In this document: piece by piece, positions 26,201 through 34,013 of the stretch
How the letters are laid out: each line of letters opens with the position of its first letter
Position numbering within the stretch: position 1 is the first letter of the stretch
Origin: Opitutia bacterium
Lineage (GTDB): Bacteria; Verrucomicrobiota; Kiritimatiellia; CAIQIC01; Lenti-01
Reading direction: 5' to 3'
NCBI GenBank assembly: GCA_009928955.1
Contig: SABN01000008.1
Location: 1-51,371 of the forward strand
Length of the DNA: 51,371 bases
Made by a program: the position numbers and the translations under genes
Notes under the pieces: generated by a model
Told to the model about the DNA's origin: nothing
The model's input: only the letters and a program-made list of their open reading frames with translations
Databases searched by the model: none

Positions 26201-28264
26201 TTCCGTCTCCAGCACCTTGCGTTCGGCCGCTTCGCGGGCCTGCCGTTCGGCTTCCTCGCGGGCTTCCTGCTCGGCCTCCATCTGGGCGCGATGCTCCGCC
26301 TCTTCGCGGGCGCGGCGCTCCGCCTCCTCCTGGGCCAGACGGGCCTCCTCTTCGCGGCGGCGCAGCTCTTCCTCCAGCTGGCGGCGGCGCTCTTCCGTCT
26401 CGAGAACCTGCTGCTCGGCCTCCTCGCGGGCATGGCGCTCCGCCTCTCCGCGGGCCTGCAATTCCGCCTCCACTTGCGCCCGGCGCTCCGCCTCGAGCCG
26501 CGCCTGGCGCTCCGCTTCTTCGCGGGCGACCCGGGTTTCCTCTTCGCGGCGGCGCAACTCCTCCTCCAGCTGGCGGCGGCGCGCTTCCGTCTCGCGGACC
26601 TGTTGTTCCACGGCCAGACGGGCCCGGCGCTCCGCCTCCTCGCGGGCCTCCTGCTCGGCCTTTTCTTGGGCACGCAAAGCGGATTCTTCCTGGGCCTTCC
26701 GCTCGGCGGCTTCCCGAGCCAGACGCGCCTCTTCCTCGCGGCGCCGCAATTCCTCTTCCAGCTGGCGCCGCTTCTCCTCGGTCTCCTGGACCTGGCGCTC
26801 CGCCTTCTCCCGCGCCTTGCGCTCGGCCGCCTCCCGGATCTTTCGCTCGGCCTCTTCCCGGGCGCGGACCTCGGCATCCTCTCTCGCGCGCTGCTCAGCC
26901 GCTTCGCGCGCGCGGCGGGCATTCTCCTCAAATTGGCGAAGCTCCTCCTCAAGCAAGCGGCGGCGCTCTTCCGTCTCGGTCACCTTGCGCTCGGCGACTT
27001 CCCTCGCCTTGCGTTCGGCCTCTTCGCGGGCTTTCTGCACGGCCTCTTCGGCGGCGCGCTGGTCGGCCTCCTCCTGCCAGAGCTTCTCGACCGCCGCCCG
27101 TTCCAGGCGGGCCGCCTCTTCCCGGCGCTGCAATTCCCGTTCGAGCTCGCGGCGGCATTCGTCGATTTCCTGGATGCGCCGTTCCGCCTCCAGTCGCGCT
27201 TGACGTTCGGCTTCTTCCCTCGCCAGCAGTTCGGCCTCCTCCTGGGCCCGTTTCTCGGCCTCCTGCTGCATGCGGCGTTCCGCTTCTTCGCGGGCCTTCT
27301 GCTCGGCGATCTCCCGTTTCTTCAGTTCCTTTTCCAGTTGGCGGCGGTTCTGCTCGGCCTCCTGGGCTTTTTGCTCCATCTCCTCGCGGGCGCGGCGTTC
27401 CGCCTCTTCGTGCGTGCGCCGGACTTCCTCTTCAGACTGCTTCAACGCCTCTTCCAGCTGGCGGCGGCGATCCTCCGCCATGCGGGCCCGCTCCTCGGCG
27501 TCTTCGCGGGGCGTCGAAGCTTTGCGCTTGCCCGCGCCCCGGCCCCGCGATGCGCGGGGGGCGGACTCTTCGGCCTCTTTCGCCGGCGGCGGGGGAGCCA
27601 CCGCCTTCAATTCGGCCGGCTCTTCGCCCTCCGCCTCCGGCTCAGCCGCGGCGGCCACCGCCCCGTCCGGCTCCGGCAATTCCGGCGGAAGACGCGGCGG
27701 TTCGATCCCCGCGTTGGCGACATCCTCGTCTTCCCCGTCCTTTTCGATCGCCAACGGCAATTCCTGCTGCCCGGCGGATTTCTTCGGGGGCAGCCGGATT
27801 CCCGGCGGCGGCGAACCCGCTTCCGGCGACTCGGCCCGCGTCGACTCGGCGGGCGCAGGGATTTCCGTCGGCGGCTGCCTTCGTCGCGCCTGGTCGCGCG
27901 CCTCCGCGATCTCCTTCGCCTTGCGCTGGACTTCCTTCTTGTCGTGCAGCTCCTTCATTTTCTTCTGCAGGCCCGAAAACAGCCCCGGCTTCTTCTTGGG
28001 ATCGCGCAGCAGCTCGGCCTTGTCCTCGGGACCGCCGATCGCGACCAGATAGGCCTCGATGAACGGCTCGGCATCCAGTCCGAGATATTCGCAATACAGC
28101 CGGAAAAATCCCTTGGCATAGGTCGGCGCGATCAACTTGGGATAGTTGTCGCGCTCCATCGCCTCGATGACCAGCATCTTGAGATGCGTCGCCGCCGCCG
28201 CTTCCGTCACGGTGACCCGCATGCGCTCGCGCGCCTCCCGCATTTGCTTGCCCGTGCCGCTCAT
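23282..28264 (-). CDS. Giant RodZ-like protein with about 1,245-residue charged helical repeat
   Basis: 1660 residues. Residues 1-80 are a RodZ/HTH_25-type cytoplasmic helix-turn-helix (G..MREARE....T..EAA.ATHLK..VIEAMERDNY....A..YAKGF.R.Y). A Pro/Ala/Glu-rich linker follows (125-252). Residues about 253-1499 are nearly all E, R, K, A, Q and L, in 8-residue steps AREEAERK grouped into 64-residue units opening with E.RRRQLEEELRRREEE. A second linker leads to one membrane segment (about 1602-1627), leaving about 30 outer residues. Typical RodZ is about 300-350 residues and links MreB to the membrane. The gene is 9 bases after ftsK and 7 before pgsA. RodZ ancestry is well supported; the size and purpose of the insertion are unexplained. 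Confidence 0.85.
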   Translation of the reverse strand: MSGTGKQMREARERMRVTVTEAAAATHLKMLVIEAMERDNYPKLIAPTYAKGFFRLYCEYLGLDAEPFIEAYLVAIGGPEDKAELLRDPKKKPGLFSGLQKKMKELHDKKEVQRKAKEIAEARDQARRRQPPTEIPAPAESTRAESPEAGSPPPGIRLPPKKSAGQQELPLAIEKDGEDEDVANAGIEPPRLPPELPEPDGAVAAAAEPEAEGEEPAELKAVAPPPPAKEAEESAPRASRGRGAGKRKASTPREDAEERARMAEDRRRQLEEALKQSEEEVRRTHEEAERRAREEMEQKAQEAEQNRRQLEKELKKREIAEQKAREEAERRMQQEAEKRAQEEAELLAREEAERQARLEAERRIQEIDECRRELERELQRREEAARLERAAVEKLWQEEADQRAAEEAVQKAREEAERKAREVAERKVTETEERRRLLEEELRQFEENARRAREAAEQRAREDAEVRAREEAERKIREAAERKAREKAERQVQETEEKRRQLEEELRRREEEARLAREAAERKAQEESALRAQEKAEQEAREEAERRARLAVEQQVRETEARRRQLEEELRRREEETRVAREEAERQARLEAERRAQVEAELQARGEAERHAREEAEQQVLETEERRRQLEEELRRREEEARLAQEEAERRAREEAEHRAQMEAEQEAREEAERQAREAAERKVLETEARRRQLEEDLHRHEEAARLAQEEAERRAQEESEIRVREQAEHEAREESERKAREEAEQQALEIEERRRLLEAELREKEEIARQEREKLEALLREEAARRAQEQAEHEAREEAERKAREEAEQRQRQLQEEFERREVEVRIAREEAVRIHEESNRQTREAAEHKVREVENRRRLLEEELVSREDEARLAREEAERKAREEAERRAQVEAEWKAREEAERKAREEVERQVQVAGSRLRELEEELVRREDEARSAREEAERKAREEAERRAQVEAEWKAREEAERQVREEIERKAQVTATQLRDLEEELIAREKDARQAREELEQRIQEESAHRARIEQELQAREESARQAREDYAARSESAARKLQELEEELVRREEAARLAREEAERRAREEAERRAQTEADLQAQGEAERQAREEAERKVRSSEERLNDLEEEMARREEADRLAREEAERQVQMEAERRVRMEEEHQRRAKDERQAREAVEQKAQETEARRRQLEELLREKEREVVQAREAAEAKAVEAAIHRGQQEAERQAREAAENQARVDAERKMQAAESRISHLAEELRLRAEEARQAREEVVLRVNTEKTLQAREAVERQEREAAALAEREAAEIRFRAEEQRRLQLEAELVARAAEALRIREESEREIQEEVRLRAQAEAELKARAEAEAKVRAEAEAKVQKAEERRRQMEETLRAKEREVVLAREEAEQRLQEVEARRAREAVERQSSEESVRQLHAEELNRVREDAARRAREEAEAKAAAQFARREEERVAMHKQEEAEQLRRGELMRQEQSEQARRQLELEQMRLREEEARRMADVLPKPAEKAEASEAARPPAPLAAAKASEGRLKPEPAQPARADEARRRREETLKRERAEKEKRSIRIALPTKPPPPAAKQEPRMSLRTRAVQAGSTLRNRLAAIPWQVWRTLAGLVVLGLLWMGIARACEKPRGGSSVAPAAAQPLVEKCRPTPEPYLD
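23768..27508 (-). repeat. Coding tandem repeat, 24-base steps in 192-base units
   Basis: This 3.7-kb stretch encodes the charged rod. Units of 64 residues (192 bases) recur, for example the successive units that open TEARRRQLEE, TEERRRQLEE, TEARRRQLEE. Inside them an 8-residue (24-base) step repeats. Copies are diverged, not identical, and the outer thirds are more degenerate than the centre (about 24.9-26.9 kb). Confidence 0.85.
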
Positions 28265-28273
28265 GTGCCCATC

Positions 28274-30784
28274 CTATGCCTGAAGCGTTTCCTCGTCGAC
28301 GTCCGCCAGATCCGCCGGAGCGACGCCGTCCAAATCGAACAGGATCTCGCGCGCTTCCGCGCCGCGCGGCGGCCCCACCATGCCTTTTTCCTCGAGAATG
28401 TCGATCAACCGCGCCGCCCGCGTATAGCCGATCCGGAGCCGCCGCTGGATGGACGACGTGCTCGCCCGCCGCGTCTGGCGGATCACCTCGATGGCCTGCT
28501 GGATGAGTTCCTCGTCCTCTTCCGGCGCGTCGGGCAGGTCCACCCCGCCCTTGCCTTCGATCTTGGCCTGCAAAGCGCCTTCGAAGCGCGGTTTCCCCTG
28601 CTGCTTCCAGTGATTGGCCACGGCTTGGATTTCCTCGTCCTTGGTCCACGCCCCCTGCGCCCGCAGCAACTTGTTCGCGCCCGTCAGCACCAGCATGTCG
28701 CCCTTGCCCACCAGCTTGTCCGCGCCCTCCTGGTCGAGGACCACCCGGCTGTCGTTCTTCTGCGCCACCTTGAACGCCACGCGCCCCGGGATGTTCGATT
28801 TGATCGTGCCGGTGATGATGTCCACCGTCGGCCGCTGCGTCGCGATGATCATATGGATGCCCGTCGCGCGCGCCAGCTGCGTCAGCTTCTGGATCCGCGG
28901 TTCGATTTCCTGCTGGGCCGTCAGCATCAGGTCCGCCAGCTCGTCGATGATGATCACCCAGTAGGGCAGCCGGTCCGGCAGCGCCGCTTCGGCGGTGCCT
29001 TCCGGATCCCCCGCCTCCGCCGCCCCCGGATCGCCCTCGAACAGCGCCGCCTGCTCGGCCTTGGGCCGCTGGTTGAATGAGCGGATATCGCGCACGTTCG
29101 CCCGGTGGAACATCTTGAAGCGCTGCTCCATCTCCTGGATGGCCCCCCGCAAGCCGCTGACCACCTTCTTGGCGTCGGTGATCACCGGCACCAGCAGATG
29201 CGGCAGATCGTTGTAACCCGAGAACTCCACGATCTTCGGATCGATCAGCATCAGCCGCAGCTCATCGGGCGTGCGCGTCATCAACAGCCCCGCCAAGATG
29301 GAATTCATGCAGACGGTCTTGCCCTGCCCCGTCGCCCCCGCGATCAGCATGTGCGGCAGCGCCGCCAGATCCGCCATCAACACATGGCCGCCTACGTCCT
29401 GGCCCAGCGCCAGCGGCAGCGCCGCCTTGGACGTCGCCCACGCCGCGCTCTCCAGGATCTGGCGCAGCACCACCAGCGCCGCATTGCGGTTCGGCACCTC
29501 GATGCCCACCACGCCCTTGCCCGGAATCGGCGCCTGCACGCGGATGCTCTCCGCCTTCAGCGCCAGCGTGATGTTGTTCGACAGCGCCCCGATGCGCTCC
29601 ACCTTCACGCCCGCCGCCGGCAGCAGCTCGTAGCGCGTCACCACGGGCCCCTGCTCCACATGCGTCACTTCCGCCTCGATGCCGAATTCCTTCAGCGTGC
29701 CGCGGATGACCTGGATCGTCTTTTCCATCTCGTCGCCGTCGATCCGCGCCCCCACGCCCGCGGGGACCGGCTGCAGCAGCGACATCGGCGGCAACGACCA
29801 CTTCGGCGCCGGGAGGCTCGCCTCTTGCGCCGCCGCTTTCGCCGCCTTTTCCGCCTCCGCGCGCGCCTGTTTCGCCGCGCGCTCTTCGGCCGCCTTCTTC
29901 TCCGCCTCGGCCTTCTGCTGCTCCATCAATCGCTTCAGGAACGCCGCCTTGCGCGCTGCCTCCTCCTGTTCGCGGGAGGCCGCCGACTCCTCCGCCTTCC
30001 GCCGCCGGTCTTCTTCCTCCCGGCGGCGCGCCGCCTCCTTGGCCTGCTGCTCCTGCTCCTTCTGGAGCCGGCGCTCTTCCTTCTCCTGCAAGCGGCGCTC
30101 CTTTTCCAGCTCCCGCTCCAGCTTCTCGCGCTCCTTCTCCAGCAATTTGGCCTCGCGCTCCGCCTGCTCCTGCGCCGTGCGCCGGCTCGCCGCCCACGCC
30201 TCGCGCCGCTCCCGCCCGCTCGCCCACAACGCCGCCAGCGCCCGCCCCAGCTCCGCCGGATGCGTCTGCGACACGAAGAACAGTCCGCCAATCACGACCC
30301 CCGCGCTGATGATCGACGCCCCCACCACTCCCAGGAAATTCGTCAACAGCATCCGCCCCAGGAAAAGTCCGATCAAGCCCCCCGGCATCTGGCTCAGATT
30401 CAGCCGCGCGGGCGACACCTCGTTCCAGAACGACGCCTGGATGTCCACCAGCACGCACACCCCCGACAAAATGCCCACCATCCAGAGCACCCGCGGCCAC
30501 ACCCGGTCCCCGGACCGCACGATCATGATCACGCCCCAAACCGCCAGCAGCAGCGGAAACAGAAACCCCACCAAGCCGAACACCTTGAAGATTCCCCAGG
30601 CCGCCCACGCGCCCACCGGACCGATGTAGTTGTCCGTCGGCGAATTATACGGCCGCGACTCCCACGGGATGTCCTTCCACGTATACGACGCCATCGCCAG
30701 CAGCAACAGCACCCAGACCGCCTGCATCAGGATGCCGGTCGCCTCGCGCCGCACATTCGCCAACTTGCCCTTTTTTCCTGCCAT
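28274..30784 (-). CDS. ftsK: FtsK/SpoIIIE DNA translocase with ER/K-rich linker
   Basis: 836 residues. It pumps chromosome ends through the closing septum. Four membrane segments lie in residues 17-172, then a charged linker (190-322) rich in E, K, R and A, then the motor with Walker A GATGQGKT (about 481-488) and IIIDELADLM (Walker B). The gamma winged-helix domain ends the protein (QAIEVIRQTRRASTSS...GPP.G). The gene has no clear ribosome site; TATATA ends 7 bases before the ATG, compatible with a leaderless start. It begins the long minus-strand run and is 9 bases from the rodZ-like gene. Confidence 0.95.
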   Translation of the reverse strand: MAGKKGKLANVRREATGILMQAVWVLLLLAMASYTWKDIPWESRPYNSPTDNYIGPVGAWAAWGIFKVFGLVGFLFPLLLAVWGVIMIVRSGDRVWPRVLWMVGILSGVCVLVDIQASFWNEVSPARLNLSQMPGGLIGLFLGRMLLTNFLGVVGASIISAGVVIGGLFFVSQTHPAELGRALAALWASGRERREAWAASRRTAQEQAEREAKLLEKEREKLERELEKERRLQEKEERRLQKEQEQQAKEAARRREEEDRRRKAEESAASREQEEAARKAAFLKRLMEQQKAEAEKKAAEERAAKQARAEAEKAAKAAAQEASLPAPKWSLPPMSLLQPVPAGVGARIDGDEMEKTIQVIRGTLKEFGIEAEVTHVEQGPVVTRYELLPAAGVKVERIGALSNNITLALKAESIRVQAPIPGKGVVGIEVPNRNAALVVLRQILESAAWATSKAALPLALGQDVGGHVLMADLAALPHMLIAGATGQGKTVCMNSILAGLLMTRTPDELRLMLIDPKIVEFSGYNDLPHLLVPVITDAKKVVSGLRGAIQEMEQRFKMFHRANVRDIRSFNQRPKAEQAALFEGDPGAAEAGDPEGTAEAALPDRLPYWVIIIDELADLMLTAQQEIEPRIQKLTQLARATGIHMIIATQRPTVDIITGTIKSNIPGRVAFKVAQKNDSRVVLDQEGADKLVGKGDMLVLTGANKLLRAQGAWTKDEEIQAVANHWKQQGKPRFEGALQAKIEGKGGVDLPDAPEEDEELIQQAIEVIRQTRRASTSSIQRRLRIGYTRAARLIDILEEKGMVGPPRGAEAREILFDLDGVAPADLADVDEETLQA

Positions 30785-30835
30785 ATTTGTTTATATATAG
30801 CAGACCTCGTTTCCCCAATGCAATACCGGCCTGCC

Positions 30836-30857
30836 GCCCCCCCCCATGCGGGGGGGC
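30836..30857. other. GC hairpin between the CAP gene and ftsK
   Basis: A C9 run and a G7 run flank ATGC, giving a very strong short hairpin in the 147-base spacer. It may end CAP transcription, but it lacks a T tract. Confidence 0.4.
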
Positions 30858-30879
30858 GCGCCATGGGCCGGCGGCGGCA

Positions 30880-30922
30880 GTTTTCCACACGGTGGAAAAC
30901 TATTTTCCACGGCGTGGAAAAC
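30880..30922. repeat. Tandem palindrome pair, copy A (TTTTCCAC-N3-GTGGAAAA twice)
   Basis: Two 19-base palindromes at 30881-30899 (spacer ACG) and 30903-30921 (spacer GGC), separated by 3 bases, with centres 22 bases apart. They lie 96-138 bases upstream of ftsK and just downstream of the CAP gene stop. The same arrangement recurs at 51240-51280. Confidence 0.9.
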
Positions 30923-30931
30923 GGCCCGCGC

Positions 30932-32977
30932 TCAATCCTCCGCGCGCACGCGGTAGAAGCGCCGCAGGTCGCCCGGCAGGTCCAGTTGGAACTGGTAGCG
31001 CCCCCCCCCCAGCGGCTGCGGCGACAGCCCCGGAAGATTGGTGAACGGCAACCCCATCGATTCGCTCTGCTGCAGCCGCAGGAGGGGCGGCGTGCCGACC
31101 ACCTCGAATTGCAGCGTCAGCTGCCGGGGCTCACCGGACGAGATCGTCGGCAGAAACATCCGCACCAGCGCCACGGATCCGGTCACGGCCACCACGTCCA
31201 GCGGCGGACCCCAGGGGAAGACCCGTTCGTCGTTGCGGGCCCTCACCATGAGTCGATATCCATTCGTGGCGTCGGGCGTGAACCCAAACGACCCGGTCAA
31301 TCCCAGGCTCGTTTCCGCGGCCGCCACCAGCTCTCGCGAAGCCGTCACTTCGATGTCGTCGAAATACCAGCCCGCTCCGCTGGCGCCGGGGCCATAGTAG
31401 GACCCGCCTAAATAGGCGTATTCGAAACGGATGTGCACGGATCGGCCTGCATAGGCGGACAACCCGGCCGTGCGCAGGCGGAATGTCGTTTCGTTGGCGC
31501 TGCCCGTGCCGACCTGCTCGTACACGTTGCTCCAGATCATTCCCCCATCCGCCGAGATGGCCACCCGGGCCACCTGCGTCGTGGTCGCCAACCCCAGCCG
31601 GCTCCGGAAGCGCAACTCGCTGGCGGTGGAAGGCACGATCCACCGGAGCAAGGCCACGGATTGGAGGTCGTTGGTGGGATGCGCCAGCCGGAAGCTGTGC
31701 GCCCCGGAATCCACCACGTTGCTTTGGATCACCTCGTAGCCGCTGGAGGAGACGATTTCGACGCCGCCCGTTCCGTCCTCCGCCCCCTCCAGCCACGCGG
31801 CAGTGGAAAACCGCGCCTGGACCGCTTGGTAGCCCGTCGCCGCCGCCACCGGAGAAAAGGCATAGGCGGCTTCAACGCCCACGACGGGATTGGATGGCCC
31901 CGACAGCACGGGGGCGTGATAGGCGGGACGGAAATCCAGCTTCGCATTCTGGCCGTCGCTCACCACGGCCTGAAGGGTTTTCGTGTCCATCTCCGCCGCC
32001 GAGAAGGCGACGGAATAGGTGCCGTTGCTTTCGACGGGAACCGAGTAGCCCCCGGAGCGGGACGTCACCGCCGACGCGGTCTGCCCCGCCACCGTCACGG
32101 TCACTCCGCCGAGACCTTCGCCGAGATCGTAGAACTGGTTCCCGTTCAGATCGAAGTAGACCACGCCCGTGATGAACGGCAAGGGATAAAGCGTCGCCCC
32201 GAAGTCGTGCGTCACCAGCAGCGGCCCCATGCCGCCCGTCGTGCCCTTGACCACCCCCACGCCGATCTCGCGGAAGGGTTCGTGGTGAATGTTTTTCCGA
32301 TGTCCTGGCGGAACCTGCATGCCGTACGCGCCAGATCCCCAATCCACATCGAACCCCACATGGGAATGCCAAGGGGTCTTGCTGTAGGCATAGACGTTCT
32401 CCCCGTAGGTTTGCCAATTGTACCCTTGCCGGTACAGGCGGTTCGACGGACTGTCGCCGGGCTGGTTGGGAAAGGGTGGATTCGTCGAGGAATAGTGGCT
32501 TTGAAACCGGTTTTCCAGCATGTCTTGGCTATGCAGCCGCGCCGCGGCCAGCATTTTCTCATTCATCGACAACGGCGCCAAATGCTGCGGCAGATCCTCG
32601 AATTGATCCACCATCTGGCCGAGATCGACCTTGAAATAGGCATAGGCCGCCTGCACGTCGGGATCGGTGGTGTTCTTGAACCGCTGCGCTTCGGCGTTCG
32701 CATCCGCGCGGGCGCGGTTGATGAATTCCAGAATCAACTGCTCCTCGTCGGTGGGCTGGCCGATGGAATAAGCGGCGCGCGGCGCCGCCCGGGGACGGGG
32801 CGCCGCTTCTTCCTCCGTCCGCACGACCGGGGGCCGGGCGGGCGGCGGCGGGACCTGTTCGGCGAGGGTCGCGGGCCCGACAACGAGCCCGGCCCTCTGG
32901 CTGTTTCCCGGCACGGCCAGCATCCACCACGCCATCAGCCCCGCAACGATATGGAAGCGAACTGCCATAAGGAACAT
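30932..32977 (-). CDS. Secreted CAP/SCP-domain protein with SdrD-B-like and C-terminal sorting-type domains
   Basis: 681 residues from the ATG at 32977 (a second in-frame ATG is at 32968); the open frame upstream is not protein-like. A signal peptide (about 1-27) and a Pro-rich linker precede a CAP domain (about 77-262) with LHSQDML, GENVYAYS, DVDWG and GHRKNI. Next is a SdrD-B-like strand set (GVVYFDLNGN....GEGLGGVTV), Ig-like domains, and a C-terminal domain ending RRFYRVRAED like two other proteins here. CAP proteins are secreted and have varied, often unknown roles. A G10 tract lies at codons 656-659. It is 49 bases after holB on the same strand. Confidence 0.8.
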   Translation of the reverse strand: MFLMAVRFHIVAGLMAWWMLAVPGNSQRAGLVVGPATLAEQVPPPPARPPVVRTEEEAAPRPRAAPRAAYSIGQPTDEEQLILEFINRARADANAEAQRFKNTTDPDVQAAYAYFKVDLGQMVDQFEDLPQHLAPLSMNEKMLAAARLHSQDMLENRFQSHYSSTNPPFPNQPGDSPSNRLYRQGYNWQTYGENVYAYSKTPWHSHVGFDVDWGSGAYGMQVPPGHRKNIHHEPFREIGVGVVKGTTGGMGPLLVTHDFGATLYPLPFITGVVYFDLNGNQFYDLGEGLGGVTVTVAGQTASAVTSRSGGYSVPVESNGTYSVAFSAAEMDTKTLQAVVSDGQNAKLDFRPAYHAPVLSGPSNPVVGVEAAYAFSPVAAATGYQAVQARFSTAAWLEGAEDGTGGVEIVSSSGYEVIQSNVVDSGAHSFRLAHPTNDLQSVALLRWIVPSTASELRFRSRLGLATTTQVARVAISADGGMIWSNVYEQVGTGSANETTFRLRTAGLSAYAGRSVHIRFEYAYLGGSYYGPGASGAGWYFDDIEVTASRELVAAAETSLGLTGSFGFTPDATNGYRLMVRARNDERVFPWGPPLDVVAVTGSVALVRMFLPTISSGEPRQLTLQFEVVGTPPLLRLQQSESMGLPFTNLPGLSPQPLGGGRYQFQLDLPGDLRRFYRVRAED
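31001..31010 (-). repeat. G10 homopolymer tract in the CAP gene
   Basis: Ten C on the plus strand encode Gly-Gly-Gly inside the C-terminal domain; slippage would replace the final 22 or so residues. Confidence 0.65.
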
Positions 32978-33026
32978 TATACGCCGCCCAAGCGTCTGAA
33001 ACAAGCGCCCCCCCCCGGGGGAATCC

Positions 33027-34013
33027 TCAGGAGGATGCCCGGGAAGACAGCCGGTCAACGGACCGGCCCGGATTCTTTGAAATCGCCCGGGCCAGGCGCG
33101 GCAGGGCCATCGACGCCCGGATGTTGTGTTCCAGCAGCGCGCGGACCTCGTCCACCGCCGCCACCCGGGCCGCCGCTTCCGCGAACGACAGCCCCTCGGC
33201 CTGCGCCGCGATCGCTTCTTCATCCTCCGGAAAGTTCTCCGGCGCCGCCTCCGCGCGGACCACCCGCGCCATCACGTCGCGCTGCCAAAGCTGGATCGTG
33301 CGCAAGATCTCCTCGCGCATCTCCTTCATCCGCGAAACCACCCGGCTTTCCAGGATCTCCTTGGCGGCCTTCGTGCCTTCCGCTTCCTCCCCGCGCTCCA
33401 CTTCCTCCGCCTTCGCCCGTTCTTCCAGCTCGCGCAGCGGCGCCGTCAGCCGGTCGGTCCAGGCGATCATCTCGCAGCCTTGGCGCGCGGGCGGATGGCG
33501 CAGGAGATCCATCACCGCGGGGACCCAGGCGGCCTCCCGGGAGCGGTCGTCTTCCGTCACATCCACGTACTGGGAGCGGGAGCGGATGGTCGGCAGCAGC
33601 GCGGCGGGCGCATCCGTCACCAGGATCAGCAAGCTGTGCGGCGGCGGCTCTTCCAGCGTCTTCAGCAGCGCGTTTTGCGCGCTGGCGTTCATCCGGTCGG
33701 CAAACAGGAGCACGGCCGCCTTCCATCCGCCTTCGTAGGAGGTCAAGCCGAAGAACTCGATCAGCGGCCGGATCTGCTCGGCCACGCGGATCTGCCGCGA
33801 CTTGCTCTCCGGCTCGATCCAGTGGATGTCCACATGCTGCCGCAGCTTCGCAGGCTCCGCTTCGTCGAAGACCACCCCCAGCAGCGCCTCCGCGAAATCC
33901 GAACCCGCGCCGCGCGGATGTCCCGACACCATCAAGGCGTGCGGCATCCGCCCCGCCTCGAAGGCCCGGCGGAAGTTCTCCAGCGCCCCCTCAAGCTTTT
34001 TTGAAAAAGGCAT
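33027..34013 (-). CDS. holB: DNA polymerase III delta' subunit
   Basis: 328 residues. It is a clamp-loader subunit of the AAA+ family. The Walker A position reads GHPRGAGS, degenerate as is usual for delta', while the NASAQNALLKTLEEPPP motif and LPTIRSRSQ are characteristic. It overlaps tmk by 23 bases, a common tmk-holB pairing, and ends the mcsA-holB operon. The C-terminal region is rich in charged helices. Confidence 0.88.
   Translation of the reverse strand: MPFSKKLEGALENFRRAFEAGRMPHALMVSGHPRGAGSDFAEALLGVVFDEAEPAKLRQHVDIHWIEPESKSRQIRVAEQIRPLIEFFGLTSYEGGWKAAVLLFADRMNASAQNALLKTLEEPPPHSLLILVTDAPAALLPTIRSRSQYVDVTEDDRSREAAWVPAVMDLLRHPPARQGCEMIAWTDRLTAPLRELEERAKAEEVERGEEAEGTKAAKEILESRVVSRMKEMREEILRTIQLWQRDVMARVVRAEAAPENFPEDEEAIAAQAEGLSFAEAAARVAAVDEVRALLEHNIRASMALPRLARAISKNPGRSVDRLSSRASS

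Noticed and set aside
23888-29080. Open frame of 1730 codons on the plus strand opposite the giant RodZ-like gene
   Set aside because: It is the antisense of a periodic, GC-rich coding repeat, which keeps opposite frames open; its translation is low-complexity Leu/Phe/Arg sequence with no domain.
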